In this document: in pieces, positions 10,801-22,195 of the stretch
Layout: every line of letters starts with the position of its first letter
How positions within the stretch are numbered: position 1 is the first letter of the stretch
From: Nyssa sinensis
Lineage: Eukaryota > Streptophyta > Magnoliopsida > Cornales > Nyssaceae
Assembly: GCA_008638375.1 (NCBI GenBank)
Contig: CM018032.1
Span: 37,793,251-37,857,250, forward strand
Reading direction: 5' to 3'
Length of the DNA: 64,000 nucleotides
Notes under the pieces: generated by a model
Seen by the model: the letters and a program-made list of their open reading frames with translations, nothing else
What the model was told of the DNA's origin: nothing
Database searches by the model: none
Made by a program: the position numbers and the translations under genes

Positions 10801-12371
10801 TTGTAGTGTAACGGGGTCTCGGATTCATTAAGGAAAAAAGGGTCATTTTGCACCTTTGCCCCTCCATTATAAATACAGCCCCTTAGTGTATTTTTTTTCA
10901 TATTTTGGTCTGAGATTCAGAGCAAAATTCGTGCATGGGAGAAAAGTGAAGAAAAGTCCTAGGTTCTCCAAGCTTCAAGCCACTAAAACACACTCCTAGG
11001 CCAAGATTCTTGCAAGGCTTCCTTCTAGGAAGTTGTTCCTCTCATCACGACCTATATTCTCACCAATCGGTTCGGCTGCACAGCGAACACAATTCCCTCG
11101 GTTTGAGAAAAATTATTTTAGGTATGATATTTTGCTAAGTTAGGAATAGATTTAAGTTTTCTTGCCTTTCTATGTGTTGATTGAATGATTTAGGTGTTTA
11201 CTTGATGTTAGAAAATCACTTAGGTAGTAGTTGCTTTGAAAACTTAGAGTTGGTAGTTAGGGTACTTTTGTGTTCTTTGAGTTTTTTGACAATTTGTTAC
11301 TATGATAAAGGAGTACCTTGCATATGTGATGGATTATTATATTCTAGTTTACGTTCATATAGAGAAACTCTTATGGTTTGAGAGTTATGAATTATTCCAT
11401 GAGTTGGTAGTTTGTCTGTTTGTATTTTCTTTGAGAAATTGTGAAAGTAATGAATATGAAACTTGATCGTATGTTTAATTTATTGAATTGTGACTTACAT
11501 TCATATAGACAAAGTGTTGTGGATTTGAAGTTATGCTCTACTTTATGAATGAGGCATATTTTAAGTTATACACAATGTGTTGATGAAATGTTGCATAAAA
11601 TTTTATATTGAGAAAAATCAAGGCATTTTAACATACTTGAATCCTTAGAAACATGGCGTAGGTTGAGCACTTGGTGCTATGCATTATGAGGGTGTAGATC
11701 CTGTGGTGAAAAACCCAAAATCTAGCCAATGACAATACTCACGGGCTGACGGGGGCAGACTGTGAAGCGAGACATGGGTGGCATAGAGTTGTATGTGTGT
11801 GTGTGTCATGCATATTGACATTGCATAGCATTGAGGGATTACGGGGTTATACCTTTTAAAATGTACACTTGCACATGCTACGCCTTAAATTTATTCCTAG
11901 CATTAACATTGTGTCATACCAGCAGTTGAGTTGACCCTCGTGGGATATCATATTATAGATGACACCCCTGGTACTTGAGACTTATTGAAGTCTTGAAGAA
12001 AGGAAGGAAAATGGACTATGAAAAAGATTTGGCTCTTGGAGCATATTTTGTATATATGGGCATATGCCCAAAAGACTTGTATTTCAATGTGGATGAATAG
12101 TGAACTATAAACCTTGAATCATTTTGTAATGTAATGGTTTAAAACCCAAATGACATGTAGTGTGCTTTATTTAAATGTATATCAAATGTATATATGTTGA
12201 AAGAAATGATATGCAAGATATTTTTATCCAATGAGCATCATATATATATATATATACACATATATATACTATATATATATATATTAAGATAAATAGATGT
12301 GTATGTGAAAACAAGGAATGTATGTTTAATTTACATGAATTGTGGCTACCGAGTGAGGGTGAGTTGTGACA
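10801..12371 (+). mobile_element. Plus-oriented LTR promoter-to-end segment
   Basis: A TATAAATA box at 10868-10875 is followed by an exon-like leader and a splice-donor-like TTTTAG/GTATGATA near 11130. The segment ends GGGTGAGTTGTGACA at 12371, matching the 3' terminus type (GGGTGAGTC...GTGACA) of the plus-oriented gypsy LTR ending at 36374. The body is AT-rich, with no supported coding frame, and holds a TATATA run at about 12239-12287. The left boundary is undefined. Confidence 0.45.
10868..10875 (+). promoter_or_regulatory. TATA box of the LTR
   Basis: The sequence CATTATAAATACAGCCCC resembles a canonical plant core promoter and lies just after the tandem repeats. This is inference from motif only. 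Confidence 0.4.
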
Positions 12372-13235
12372 TGTTTATACATATGAAGTATCATGGATAT
12401 TAGGTGGGAAAAAGGCTTAGAAAACAAAGGAAGTTATGTCAAAATTTTAGTAAAAAAAAGGAAAGAAATTTATTGTGTAAAATGCCATTTAAATAGGGGT
12501 GGAAAGTGCTCAAAATAGAGGGTTAGAAACCTTGAAGAAATAGGCTAAAAATGGAAGAAAAATGGCTTGAAAAACTTAGAAAAAATTTTTGAAAACAGAG
12601 AAATTTGCTCGTAGCCATGAACAGTAAAAATGTAGAAACAGGAAAATTTAGCTTGCAGTTGCTATAGTGCACTGACTGACATGCCCCAGCTGCAGCCCTG
12701 CGCGCCTCCGCTCGCGCGCAACTCCCATGTCGTGGCGCGTTGCGCCTGCACTGCCCCACGCCGTGCGCTGCTACTTGCTCCTGCGCGTGCCAGCGCCTGC
12801 TGCCTTGCGCTTGCACCTTGCTGCCTGTTGCTTGACAGCCTTGGGCACCCATTCTTTACCTACATGACACCTGCCTCTTTGGCCATTTTTTTAGCCATTT
12901 TTGGCCACTCTTTTAGACAAGGCTTGGTAGACTTTTTAGCCTCTTTTGAGCCTTTGTTCTAAGACATTTGGGGCCCATTTGGGCCATTATTATAAGGCGT
13001 TCATAAAGATGTTTTGGGGCAATTTTAGAGACCATTCTTGACATGATTTAAAACCTATTTTGAATAGTGATTAGGGGAGATATTTAATTGACATTAGAAA
13101 ACCATTTTGGTTAGGTTAAATAGCAAGTCTTCATTTCTAATTTTGGGAAAACATGGGGGAATGAATGTATAATTAATTAAATCCATCTAAATAACTTTTT
13201 TCTTATTTCATTTCACTCACTCCCCGGGTTTGTGG
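12372..13235. other. No gene; contains a GC-rich island
   Basis: The flanks are AT-rich, with short GGCCATTTTT phrases, while about 12680-12845 is markedly GC-rich with many GCGC and CTGC runs. Open frames on both strands across the island are composition artefacts. No family was recognised. It is probably part of another decayed transposable element. Confidence 0.5.
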
Positions 13236-14098
13236 AAATTCGAGGCATGATAGCATGTACTTATCTTACGGTCTAATGGATTCCATGGACCTATAGCATC
13301 TTCCAAGACCAAATTTCCCTTTCCCAACTTGCGAGTCATTGGTATCTCAGACAATAATTTCACTGGTCCTTTGCCTACAAAATATTTGAAAAAAATGAGA
13401 TCTATGATGAGTGTTACAATTGGAAATGCCAGTACCAAAATCTTTGTCCAATTGTAAGGAGCTGGAAGTGTTAGATCTTCGAAACAAAAAGATAAGTGCT
13501 AGAGCTAGAAGTGCTAGGTCTTGGAAGTAAAATATCGATTACATTACATTGAGTTGAGGATGGGTTATGCTTATTATCAAGATACAATGATGGTAAGCAA
13601 TAAAAGGATTAATAACTGAAATGGAGAAAATCCTAACCATCAGATTCCAAAGTTCATTGGAAAGCTAAATTCAATTCGAGGGGTCAACTCATCTCATAAC
13701 AACCTTTTAGGTCAAATCCCAATATCACTCAGGAATTTGACGAAGCTTGAATCCTTAGACCTCTCTTCGAACAAGCTTGTTGGAGAGATTCCTCAACAGT
13801 TAACAAGCATGACTTCTCTTGAAGTCTTTAACGTTTCCCAGAACTTGCTAACTAGACTCATACGTCGGGGCAACCAATTCAACACATTCTCAAATGATTC
13901 ATATAATGGAAACTTGGGATTGTGTGGATTGCCATTGTCAAAGAAATGCAACTCCTGTGAGGCACCACCGCCGATGATAATCTAACAAGAAGATAACTCA
14001 GAGTCTCCAAGTGAATTTAATTGGAAAGCCGTGTTGTTAGGGTATGGATGTGGAATGGTTTGTGGACTTTCTATGGGATATGTTATGTTGTGAATTGG
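13236..14098 (+). pseudogene. Cf-9-like receptor-like protein, C-terminal fragment
   Basis: The plus strand encodes LILRSNGFHGPIASS, then LRVIGISDNNFTGPLPTKYL, then an out-of-order ELEVLDLRNKKIS. It continues with PKFIGKLNSIRG, SHNNLLGQIPISLRNLTKLE, SLDLSSNKLVGEIPQQLTSM and YNGNLGLCGLPLSKKCN. Those are the last leucine-rich repeats and cysteine cap of a Cf-type receptor. After a TAA it resumes with an acidic linker and a transmembrane-like GYGCGMVCGLSMGYVML. The frameshifts and stops, the rearranged repeat order and the missing middle make it non-functional. It lies on the strand opposite the N-terminal fragment at 6462-6876. Confidence 0.82.
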
Positions 14099-15450
14099 AA
14101 AGCCTATACTATCAATTTCTTTTCTTGACTCCAAATACTTCACCAGGAAATGGTAGAATAAAATAATTGGGCTACATATCATATAAATGTTTTTGGTAAA
14201 TCATGTTGGAAAATATTTTCTTATGAGGTTGAATACTATTTTACGCACTTCATCAATTAATAGAATTCATACTTTGTGTGTGCACGCGCCTCTGTTTTAG
14301 TCCAAACTTTGACCTGTATACCAAATTTGGCAACACTGGTTTTTGAATAGCCTAAATTTTTGTCCAGCTCTCTTGAATTTTATAGAGTAATCTTGAATTT
14401 TTATACTGAATGACCAAATAATTATTGTATATTCCATTGCTTCATCACTTTTGCCTTAAATGCTTTCTGTCAAGTGGCCAAAAAGTTTCATTTGGATTTT
14501 CAATTTTGAATGACTTTCTCGATAACAACTAGAATCCTGAAAACCAAAAACTATCCACCAATGAAATAGCCAACAATCATTCAAATACACCAACTTATCA
14601 ACATTCACCAAATTGATCAATCAAGCTTAATTTGATATGCAATTTTATCAATTCAAAGCAAAATTCAACTAAGTGATCAATTTATGATTTCATTCAATTT
14701 ATTCTATCAATTGCTCAATTAAGTTTTCAATTAATCAAATTAAAGAACAATTATGAATTTCATGAAAACTCAATTTCAATATTCTAGTGAAAGCATTCAA
14801 TTAAAGCAATTAGTAAATTGAAAGAAATTGAGAGATTTGCAAACTGATTGATGATGGAGAAACTACCAAGGACAACAATCCTTGGAGTAAAACTCTAGAG
14901 TTGGGCCAATGCTCAAGGAAGACTTCCATTATGATGGAAAATGAATTACAAGGGATCTACGAACAAGATTAGTACCTCAAGCCTCATTCTCCTCGATCAC
15001 GTCTTCAATTTCCTTTTGAATCCACATGCATCTCATAGACAGAACGTTCAAAATCCCAGAATTCTCGAAGGTCTCAAAATCCTCTGATCAAGCCGATCAA
15101 TAATTGTGAATCCTCACAACCTCAATGTCCACCGATCACTTAACACTGAATCCTCAAGTTTGAACTCCATCATTTATCAATAGTAAAATTGACATAAACA
15201 AGAGGCTCTTAGATCTGATTTGCATTTAGTGGATGATCTAAATCGATCAATAAACAAGAGTAGAGAAATGTGTGAATGACATTTATGAATGATCTTTCAT
15301 GAAAGCTTTTTGATCTTTCAACAATTTAGCTCTCACAATTGAAAATTCTCTCACTCTGTTTTTCAATGCTCTCAACTAAATTTTTGTGTATTTTTGCAAT
15401 GAGCTTTCTCAATCCCAAATGAGCTTAAAAATAGATTATAAATTTGTTTT
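14099..15450. other. No recognisable gene
   Basis: This is AT-rich DNA with many TCAATT and CAATTGA phrases at 14570-14830. No sustained frame or repeat unit could be defined. Confidence 0.45.
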
Positions 15451-15660
15451 TCTGCCCAAGGTTTGTTTGAACAAACCATCATTCGTTCGAACGAGCACTT
15501 GTTCGTTCGAATGAACAAGGAACGAATATCAAACGAGCACAACTCTGAGGTTGCAGCTCTTTGTTTGATACAGAACCTTCGAATGAATGAAAATAAAATT
15601 TTCTGCTATTCATTCGAACGAGCAACAAAGAGATGCTCATTCTTACTTGTCTTGTGAACT
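15451..15660. repeat. Cluster of TTCGTTCGAACGAG palindromic motifs
   Basis: Variants of the palindrome CGTTCGAACG occur repeatedly (ATTCGTTCGAACGAGC, TTCGTTCGAATGAAC, ATTCATTCGAACGAGC). A second cluster of the same kind lies at 62590-62725. Short open frames read as FERTxxRSNE on one strand and RSNEHLFVRMN on the other, as expected for a palindromic repeat rather than a gene. Confidence 0.65.
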
Positions 15661-16543
15661 GAAATTTTCTCTTTAAGATTTTAAAGATGCATTTTAGGAA
15701 AATTGATTCACAACCACAAGTCAATCACACACATGATGTTATGATAAAAACTATATGCAATGCATGCATAATGTGATTATGTGAGATCCAAATCAAATAC
15801 AAAAGTCTAATATATCCTTCGAAAGCTAAGTCGACCGGTAGTGATACACGATAACGTCTCTTGGACTGAACTTGGAGAAGAACGAGCATTAAGGTATTCA
15901 CTCCTAAGACTTATGTAAAGATTACACACAAAACACATTTTTTCAAACTGGATTAGCCAATTATAATATCGGATACTATGGTCTTAACATTATTGATATA
16001 ATTTTATCACAATGCCCTAATCATTAGGTATGGGTGTTGCACTTGCTCGAAGCTAGTTCAAACAAGGTCTTAAAGGCTTGAATTTCTTTAAATATTAGTA
16101 TACCTTGTAGGGTATATTATGGCATTGTGATTTGAATGAGCTCATAAAAAGCTCAATTTTCAAAAATGCAAAAGAGATCATTCGAAAGACGTTCGAATAG
16201 GGTCAAAGAAAAAGTTTTTTTATTTAAAAAACAACTCTAATAAAGTTCATTCAGACCTCAATTGATAACTCGTTCAACGAGGTAGCTCAATTAGGGTTTT
16301 TTCTCTGTTTCTCTATTCCAAATATAAATAGGAAATCCTAAATCAGTTTTAGAGAAATTGTACATTAAGTTTAAAAGCAATTTTGCAAAAACTTTGAAGA
16401 ATCTTTTATGAGTTTTCCTAAGTGAAGAAATGTTTTCACACCTTCTAAATAACATTGAAAACATATCTCTATTAGTAAAATCTATACACAGTTGATTTTA
16501 TATCATTGGGTGCATTAGAAGATACAAGGGGGCTAGGGATGGT
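15661..16543. other. No recognisable gene
   Basis: AT-rich stretch without a supported frame. Its right end meets the start of a plus-oriented gypsy LTR. Confidence 0.45.
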
Positions 16544-16824
16544 TGTAACACCTCGGCCTAATTACTAAGTAATTAGGGTTGCTAAATAAATATTAGAAGA
16601 ATTTAATATGTACAATAATAGTTAGGAAATAATTAAGCCCTAACTGGAATAAAAAGATAGAGACTACTAAAAGTAGTGAAATTACGACTTTACTTTCTAG
16701 TGAAGCTCACACTTGTAATTCGAATAATGCTAGCAAATTAGCAAACAAAAATTAAATAAATAAATGACAAAGAAGACTTAATGAAACATGAATCAAAGAT
16801 AATAAGAAAAATAGACCAAAAAAA

Positions 16825-16905
16825 GGTTGGCCTAAGGACTTGAACCCAACACCTTGAATCATGAAAAACCTTATCCAAAGTATAAACCCACTAAGCTATC
16901 AGAAT
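16825..16905 (-). other. tRNA-like A/B-box segment in LTR (1)
   Basis: On the minus strand a TAGCTTAGTGGG A-box-like motif (16887-16898) is followed by a GGGTTCAAGTCC B-box-like motif (16837-16848). The spacing resembles a tRNA body but no cloverleaf with a paired acceptor stem is evident. It sits about 280 bp into the plus-oriented LTR, antisense to it. Confidence 0.5.
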
Positions 16906-17267
16906 TTATGTGCTATGATGACCAAAAGATATATAAATAAAGTGTAACAAGATAGAGAAAATTCAGAAAAAGGTGATGTGTCATCACCCCATTGCACCCT
17001 CACTCTAGCCAATAGGATTTCATGCACCACAAGCCTCATGATGCATGTTCAGCTCATGAATAGGAGATGCCTCAAAATGGAAAAATCTAGACAATGCGTA
17101 CTGCTGTTTATCTTAGACACTACATTGTGTATTTCAGCTAGAGAGAAAGAGAGTGATAAAGAGAGAGGTAAAAAAGAAAAAGAAGAAAGAGAATGAGAAA
17201 ACCTAGCTCTTGCATGGCTTTCTGAGTTGAAGGAAGTCTATTAACCGAACCAAGAAAAGAGAAATAG

Positions 17268-17271
<4 letters not shown>

Positions 17272-17318
<47 letters not shown>
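17272..17318. repeat. GA microsatellite
   Basis: An uninterrupted AG run within the plus-oriented LTR. It occupies the same relative place, in mirror orientation, as the CT run at 21214-21244 in the solo LTR. Confidence 0.93.
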
Positions 17319-17322
<4 letters not shown>

Positions 17323-18850
17323 TAGAGAGAAAAACCCAGACCTTCAAAACTAGCAACAAAGAGGTAAGCAATCGAACCCTCCCTGATCTATTTTAATTTT
17401 GGATAATTTTTATACATGCTAGATCATTATTGCGTGAGTTAAACCACTAAAAGGTACGGACTACAAAAAAATTGCCATTGTTGGACCTCAGAGGTGGGTC
17501 TGAACCAACTGAAACCAAAAAGGTTTCTAAGGTTTGGGGCTAAGACTAGATGTCCTTAGGAGTACGAATCCACAAAAATAATGGTGAATGGACCAAAGAA
17601 GAGGGAATAAAATGGAGTTGCAAGTCACAAATTTCAAGATTGAACCCTAGTAAATGAACTTCAAGCTCAGTTTCTTGATCGAAAATTGAATCTCTTTGAT
17701 CTTAGGATCACAACAAGCCAAACCTCATTGAATTTGGTGGAGGAATAAGCTCGTGTGGAGCTATGACACAGATGGCTATAGAGGCTTTGATCAAGCTTCC
17801 CAAGGTGTCTTAGGGCACGAAATGGATTGGAAAAATCAAGTTAGACACTTAAAGGTCGTTTAGAATCCAAAATAGATTGAGAAACTAGTTAAAATTGGGT
17901 AAAAAAGGAATAAAAAACATTAAGGTTTTACAGAGTTATTACTCATCTATCACGACCCGAAACCCGGTTTATGCGGATTAGAGGTTCGTGATTGGCCACC
18001 GAGGCCTATTTCAATAATCACAATACTTTTTTAAATACCATATACGCAGCGGAATAATTTTTTTTTCTTTCTTATCTTCACATCCACAAAATAAGCTACA
18101 CAACTTAATTAGTCGATTCAAATACCATCATCAAAGATCATAGTCTCCAAGTCAAAAGTAGCATAACATTACATAACTTAATACATAAGATCCCAAAAAT
18201 ATCTAATCTATCTTCGGTTAAGGACTCATCAAAAAGAACTTGTTTCGTCACTTAAGCACTTATCTTGCATCACCTGAAAGCAAGTTGTCTAGTCTTTAAT
18301 TACTTGAAAAATGTTAACAGAATAGGGTGAGCTTCAACAAGCCCAATGAGTAGTACCATAACATGCCAAGGGTTTCAAAACTATTATATAGTACAGTCTG
18401 AAATGTCAATACTCATATGGAATTAAAATACATCATATCAAGTACAACAAATCAAATAATAGTATCAAAGTCACTTTCAATAAATCTCAGTTCAATCACA
18501 ATTCGTAAACCAAAATCGATAACAAAGCACAATCAAAATAATGATCCAATAACATAGTTCGATAATGAAGATTAGTATTATAATTCAAACATGGTTCAAA
18601 GTCATTTGCAATATCAACAGTAACAGTCAAATTGATATCATAATATAATATTGTAACTCGATTATAGTTACGGTTCAAAGTCGTTTTCAAATTCAATAGT
18701 AATAGTTCAAAATCAACATCATAGTTCGGTAACAAATTCATAGTTTGATAATCAAAATCGTAGTTCAATAGTTCTTAATTCGAAGATTCAAAGTTCAATC
18801 ATAGTTCACATTCGATATTCATGAAAGTTCAAATCATTAAAATTTACTCT

Positions 18851-19092
18851 TCTATAGCCAGCAAATTAGCACCTCGCTGACTGAGATCACATTCAAAGAC
18901 ACCACCAATATACCCCGTGGGCAGGGTTCAAATGAGTCACAATCTATTCAATAATTACAAATCATAGAAGATTCTATGGCCAGCAAATTAGAACCTCAGC
19001 TGACTCAGATCAAATTTGATAGTACCACCGATATACCCTGTGGTTAGGGTTCAATAAGGTCACAATATATTCAATGATGACCAATCATAGAA
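18851..19092. repeat. 122-bp tandem duplication
   Basis: The phrase GCCAGCAAATTAG followed by CTGACT and ACCACCRATATACCC occurs twice, offset by about 122 bp. It sits in the R/U5 part of the solo LTR. The comparable position in the other solo LTR carries a 51-bp triplicate instead. Confidence 0.75.
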
Positions 19093-21210
19093 GGGTGTAT
19101 CATTCAAAACATCGAAATCATTTTCAAAATCAATAACATCAATAACAGTCTCAATTATTCAAATAAGAGTTTCTTATTTAACCTTTAGTCAAAACAGTTC
19201 AAATATTAGTGAGAAAAACTATTATAGGGTCATGAGTATTGTACAAGCTATCAAGAAATGGCAATGTCAATAAGTCATTCAAATTGATTTCAAACAGAAG
19301 GATCTATTTTCAAATTATACCAGAGTTCGATATTTATATCTATAATAAAAATTCAACTTAACATGGTATGAAAATACTCACCTGAAGTCCCAAAAGCAAA
19401 TTCCAAAAATATCTCCCTTAACGAGGGTCCCTATAATCACAATTCAAGATCTTGTTACTTTCTTGTTCGAAGTATCATATAATTTAACTGTTAATTTAGA
19501 GCTCTTTCTATTCCAAGTACCCACTCCCTATAGCTTCATTAAGTCTTAGGGACACGTTGGTCATTTTTCAATTTGTTATCGGGTCTTATTTCCTCACGAG
19601 GATGTCATCGTTAGGTTCAAGGTGTCGTAGATAATTGGTTTAGGTTTTTCTAGATCTAAATTTGCGTATCTGTAGTTTATTTTAAGCCTAGGGCATTTTT
19701 GTGATTTTATGTTGTTACGTGTCGTATTTTTTGGTACTTCATTTGCCAAAGTGGACTTTACCGTTGATTCTGGATTGTCCAAGATAGTCAAGATAGACTA
19801 CCTTTTATATTCAATTGGCCCCGGGTATCATTAGGGGTAAAATGGTAATTTACTCTTTTACGCGTCTTAATTTTTCGGAGTCTCGTCTCATAAAATGGAC
19901 CCTTCTATTGGATCCGAAATGCTCGAAATAGTCAAAATACACTATTCATCTATTTTATTTGGACTTTGTTTGATCTATTTTTAGTCTAGGGCATTTTAGT
20001 AATTTGTCTTATTTAAATATTATTAAATTAATATTAAGTTAATTACATTAGGCCTCAGTGAAATTTTCCATAATTTCTAGGGTCACTTTCTAATTAATAG
20101 AAAGACCTGGGGGTCAATTTGAAATTAGTAGGAAGTTTCAAGGGTCAAAACAGAATTTTCAAAACTTTAAAAATAAACCGTCCGGTTCAGTCAGGTTTTA
20201 AGTGAACCGGCTCAAACACTGAAAAGACCAACCGGTTCATCCGGTTCAATAGGTCATGCTGACGTCAGCCCTAACCTTATTTTTTTTTAAAGTTGATTTG
20301 CCCAAAACGACGTAGTTTTGGTAACTAATTTTAAAACCCTTTTTTAGTTCGGTTGGGGCCTTGAACCCAAGGTCCAACCCGAGACCCGACCCGAACAGGG
20401 TCGTCTTTTCCATCACGACAGCACTGTGCGACTGAAAACCCTAAAAAAATTTCTCTATTTTCGTAGGTTTTTGGCTACCCATTTTCACTGTTTTCCATTC
20501 TAATCCACTTCTGGAAACCTAACCGACATTCTATCATTCATTTGGGGCATCGAATCAAGGTCTAATGGCTCTGTTTCAAAAAACGATAGCCGAACCTGCA
20601 ACTCGTTCTTAAACACTCATTTTTGGCCCAATCTTCATGAGGTTTCTTGTGTTGTGATCCTTGCATCGTGGGGTTCAAGTCCCTGTCCTAAAATTCCAGT
20701 TTAATCGAGGTTTTGGTGAGGTTGGGTTTTAAACCCGAACCTACAACTCATGATTAGAGGGTAGGTTTTGAGTCTTTGGGGTCGCGTATCTAGGTTTTTG
20801 AGATGCTAGAAGGACCTAGTTCAAGTCTCAAGCAGCTAAAATAGGTTTGGTGTAATTCGTTTCAGACCTGCTTCAGTCAAGGTCATCCATGGCAGGTTTT
20901 GGTTCTATTTGGTGTTCTAGGCCTTCTCGATGGTCCAACAATCATGCATTCAACCCAAATCTTATTGTCTATCCATCATGCATGTAATAACAATCCAAAA
21001 ATACCAAAACAGTAGGGCAATTTCAAAAGAGAAATTTTGTGTTTCTTGGTGTTCACCTTGCACAGTGGGTTTCTCTCTTTGTTCGTGCTCAAGCAGAGTC
21101 CTTTATGGGTTGGCCTTGTCCAGTCATGCACTCCTAGTCCTCAATCATCTTCCTTTGTCCCTTCAATGGCTACTTCAACATGCACATAAGCGCCCTCACC
21201 ATGTGTTTCT

Positions 21211-21213
<3 letters not shown>

Positions 21214-21244
<31 letters not shown>
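21214..21244. repeat. CT microsatellite
   Basis: An uninterrupted TC run inside the solo LTR. Confidence 0.93.
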
Positions 21245-21248
<4 letters not shown>

Positions 21249-21530
21249 CAGTATACCAGACCACCAAATCTGATTCCCACTTCAAATGTTTCATATATCT
21301 AATATAAGATTATGTGTGTTTTATTTATTCAATTGTAGGTAATTATTTGTTTGCATGTAAATTGGTTGGGGGAGAGAAACAATCAAGTGTTTTGTAGAGA
21401 GATGATGACCTAAGGTGTATAGGGTGAGGTGGTGATGAGGTGTTGCATGCATGGCCATTGGCCAGTTTGGGAGGTGGTCTTGGCTGAATGGGTTTTAAAT
21501 ACAATTTGTTGTATTTTTATATACAAAGAT

Positions 21531-21605
21531 GCTATCAGCCCAATTGGTAAATTTTTAGATGCATAAGGTCTTACCCACTTGGTCAAGGGTTCAACTCCCC
21601 TTGGT
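21531..21605 (+). other. tRNA-like A/B-box segment in LTR (2)
   Basis: GCTATCAGCCCAATTGGTAA resembles an A box and AGGGTTCAACTCCCC (21586-21600) a B box. It is antisense to the minus-oriented LTR and about 250 bp from the LTR's transcriptional 5' end. Confidence 0.5.
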
Positions 21606-22119
21606 CTCAATTTTTGGCTTCCTTTTTGTTATTTTTCCTTTAGGCCTTAATTGGCCAATTAAATTATGTGTTTTTCTTTTATTTTCTTTTGCTTTCTTTT
21701 TATTATTTATTTATTTATTCATTTATTATTGCTATTATTATTATTTTTCGATTAATTTCTCGTAACTCCTTATTTTACTCTCATCAAATTTCTAATACCA
21801 AATTACTAACTTAATTTCCTGGTAAACGGGTTGGGGCATTACATCATCATTTGGGGAAGACGATGAATAGTAACGAGTCGAGTCGGTTTAAGCTCGAGTT
21901 TGGGTCGGAGCCCACCTAGGCACAAGTCGAGTTAAGCACAAAGCTACATCATTTTGTGTGGATTTAAATGTTTTAAATTAAGGACCAGGATGTTTGGCAA
22001 TAGGGATAGGGGTTGGACCCAATATTCTGCACTGGAATAAGGATACCTTATCCCTGATCTAAGCCATATCCGTTGTTTGGGAAACCAAAATTTAGAAGGA
22101 AAAAATTAAAAGACAAAGC

Positions 22120-22195
22120 TCCCTAAGGTTTGAACCATGCACCTTTCCCACACATGACACCTATAACACACACTTCACCCACTATGCCACCACAC
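22120..22195 (-). other. tRNA-like A/B-box segment in LTR (3)
   Basis: On the minus strand TGGCATAGTGGGTG (22177-22190) precedes ATGGTTCAAACC (22128-22140). It corresponds in position to the segment near 32730-32785 in the minus-oriented LTR, and is again antisense to its LTR. Confidence 0.5.

Larger units (their letters stand above)
17948..21843 (-). mobile_element. Gypsy solo LTR, 3.9 kb, with TCATC target duplication
   Basis: The plus strand begins TATCACGACCCGAAACCC and ends GGGGCATTACA. These are the reverse-complemented TG...CA ends of this LTR family, with the expected terminal G mutated to A. It is flanked by TCATC at 17943-17947 and TCATC at 21844-21848. The flanking sequences rejoin into a continuous plus-oriented LTR. 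No gag, pol, PBS or PPT is attached, so it is a solo LTR left by intra-element recombination. It contains a 122-bp duplication, a CT microsatellite and a tRNA-like segment. Confidence 0.85.

Noticed and set aside
12523..12962. Cysteine- and alanine-rich frames on both strands
   Set aside because: Both arise from the GC-rich island's composition; the two strands give equally long frames.
15463..15724. Opposing frames reading RSNEH/FERTSARSNE
   Set aside because: The palindromic GTTCGAAC repeat gives similar peptides on both strands, typical of repeat DNA and not of a gene.
21531..21605. Functional tRNA gene
   Set aside because: The A- and B-box-like words are present but no complete cloverleaf or paired acceptor stem could be drawn.
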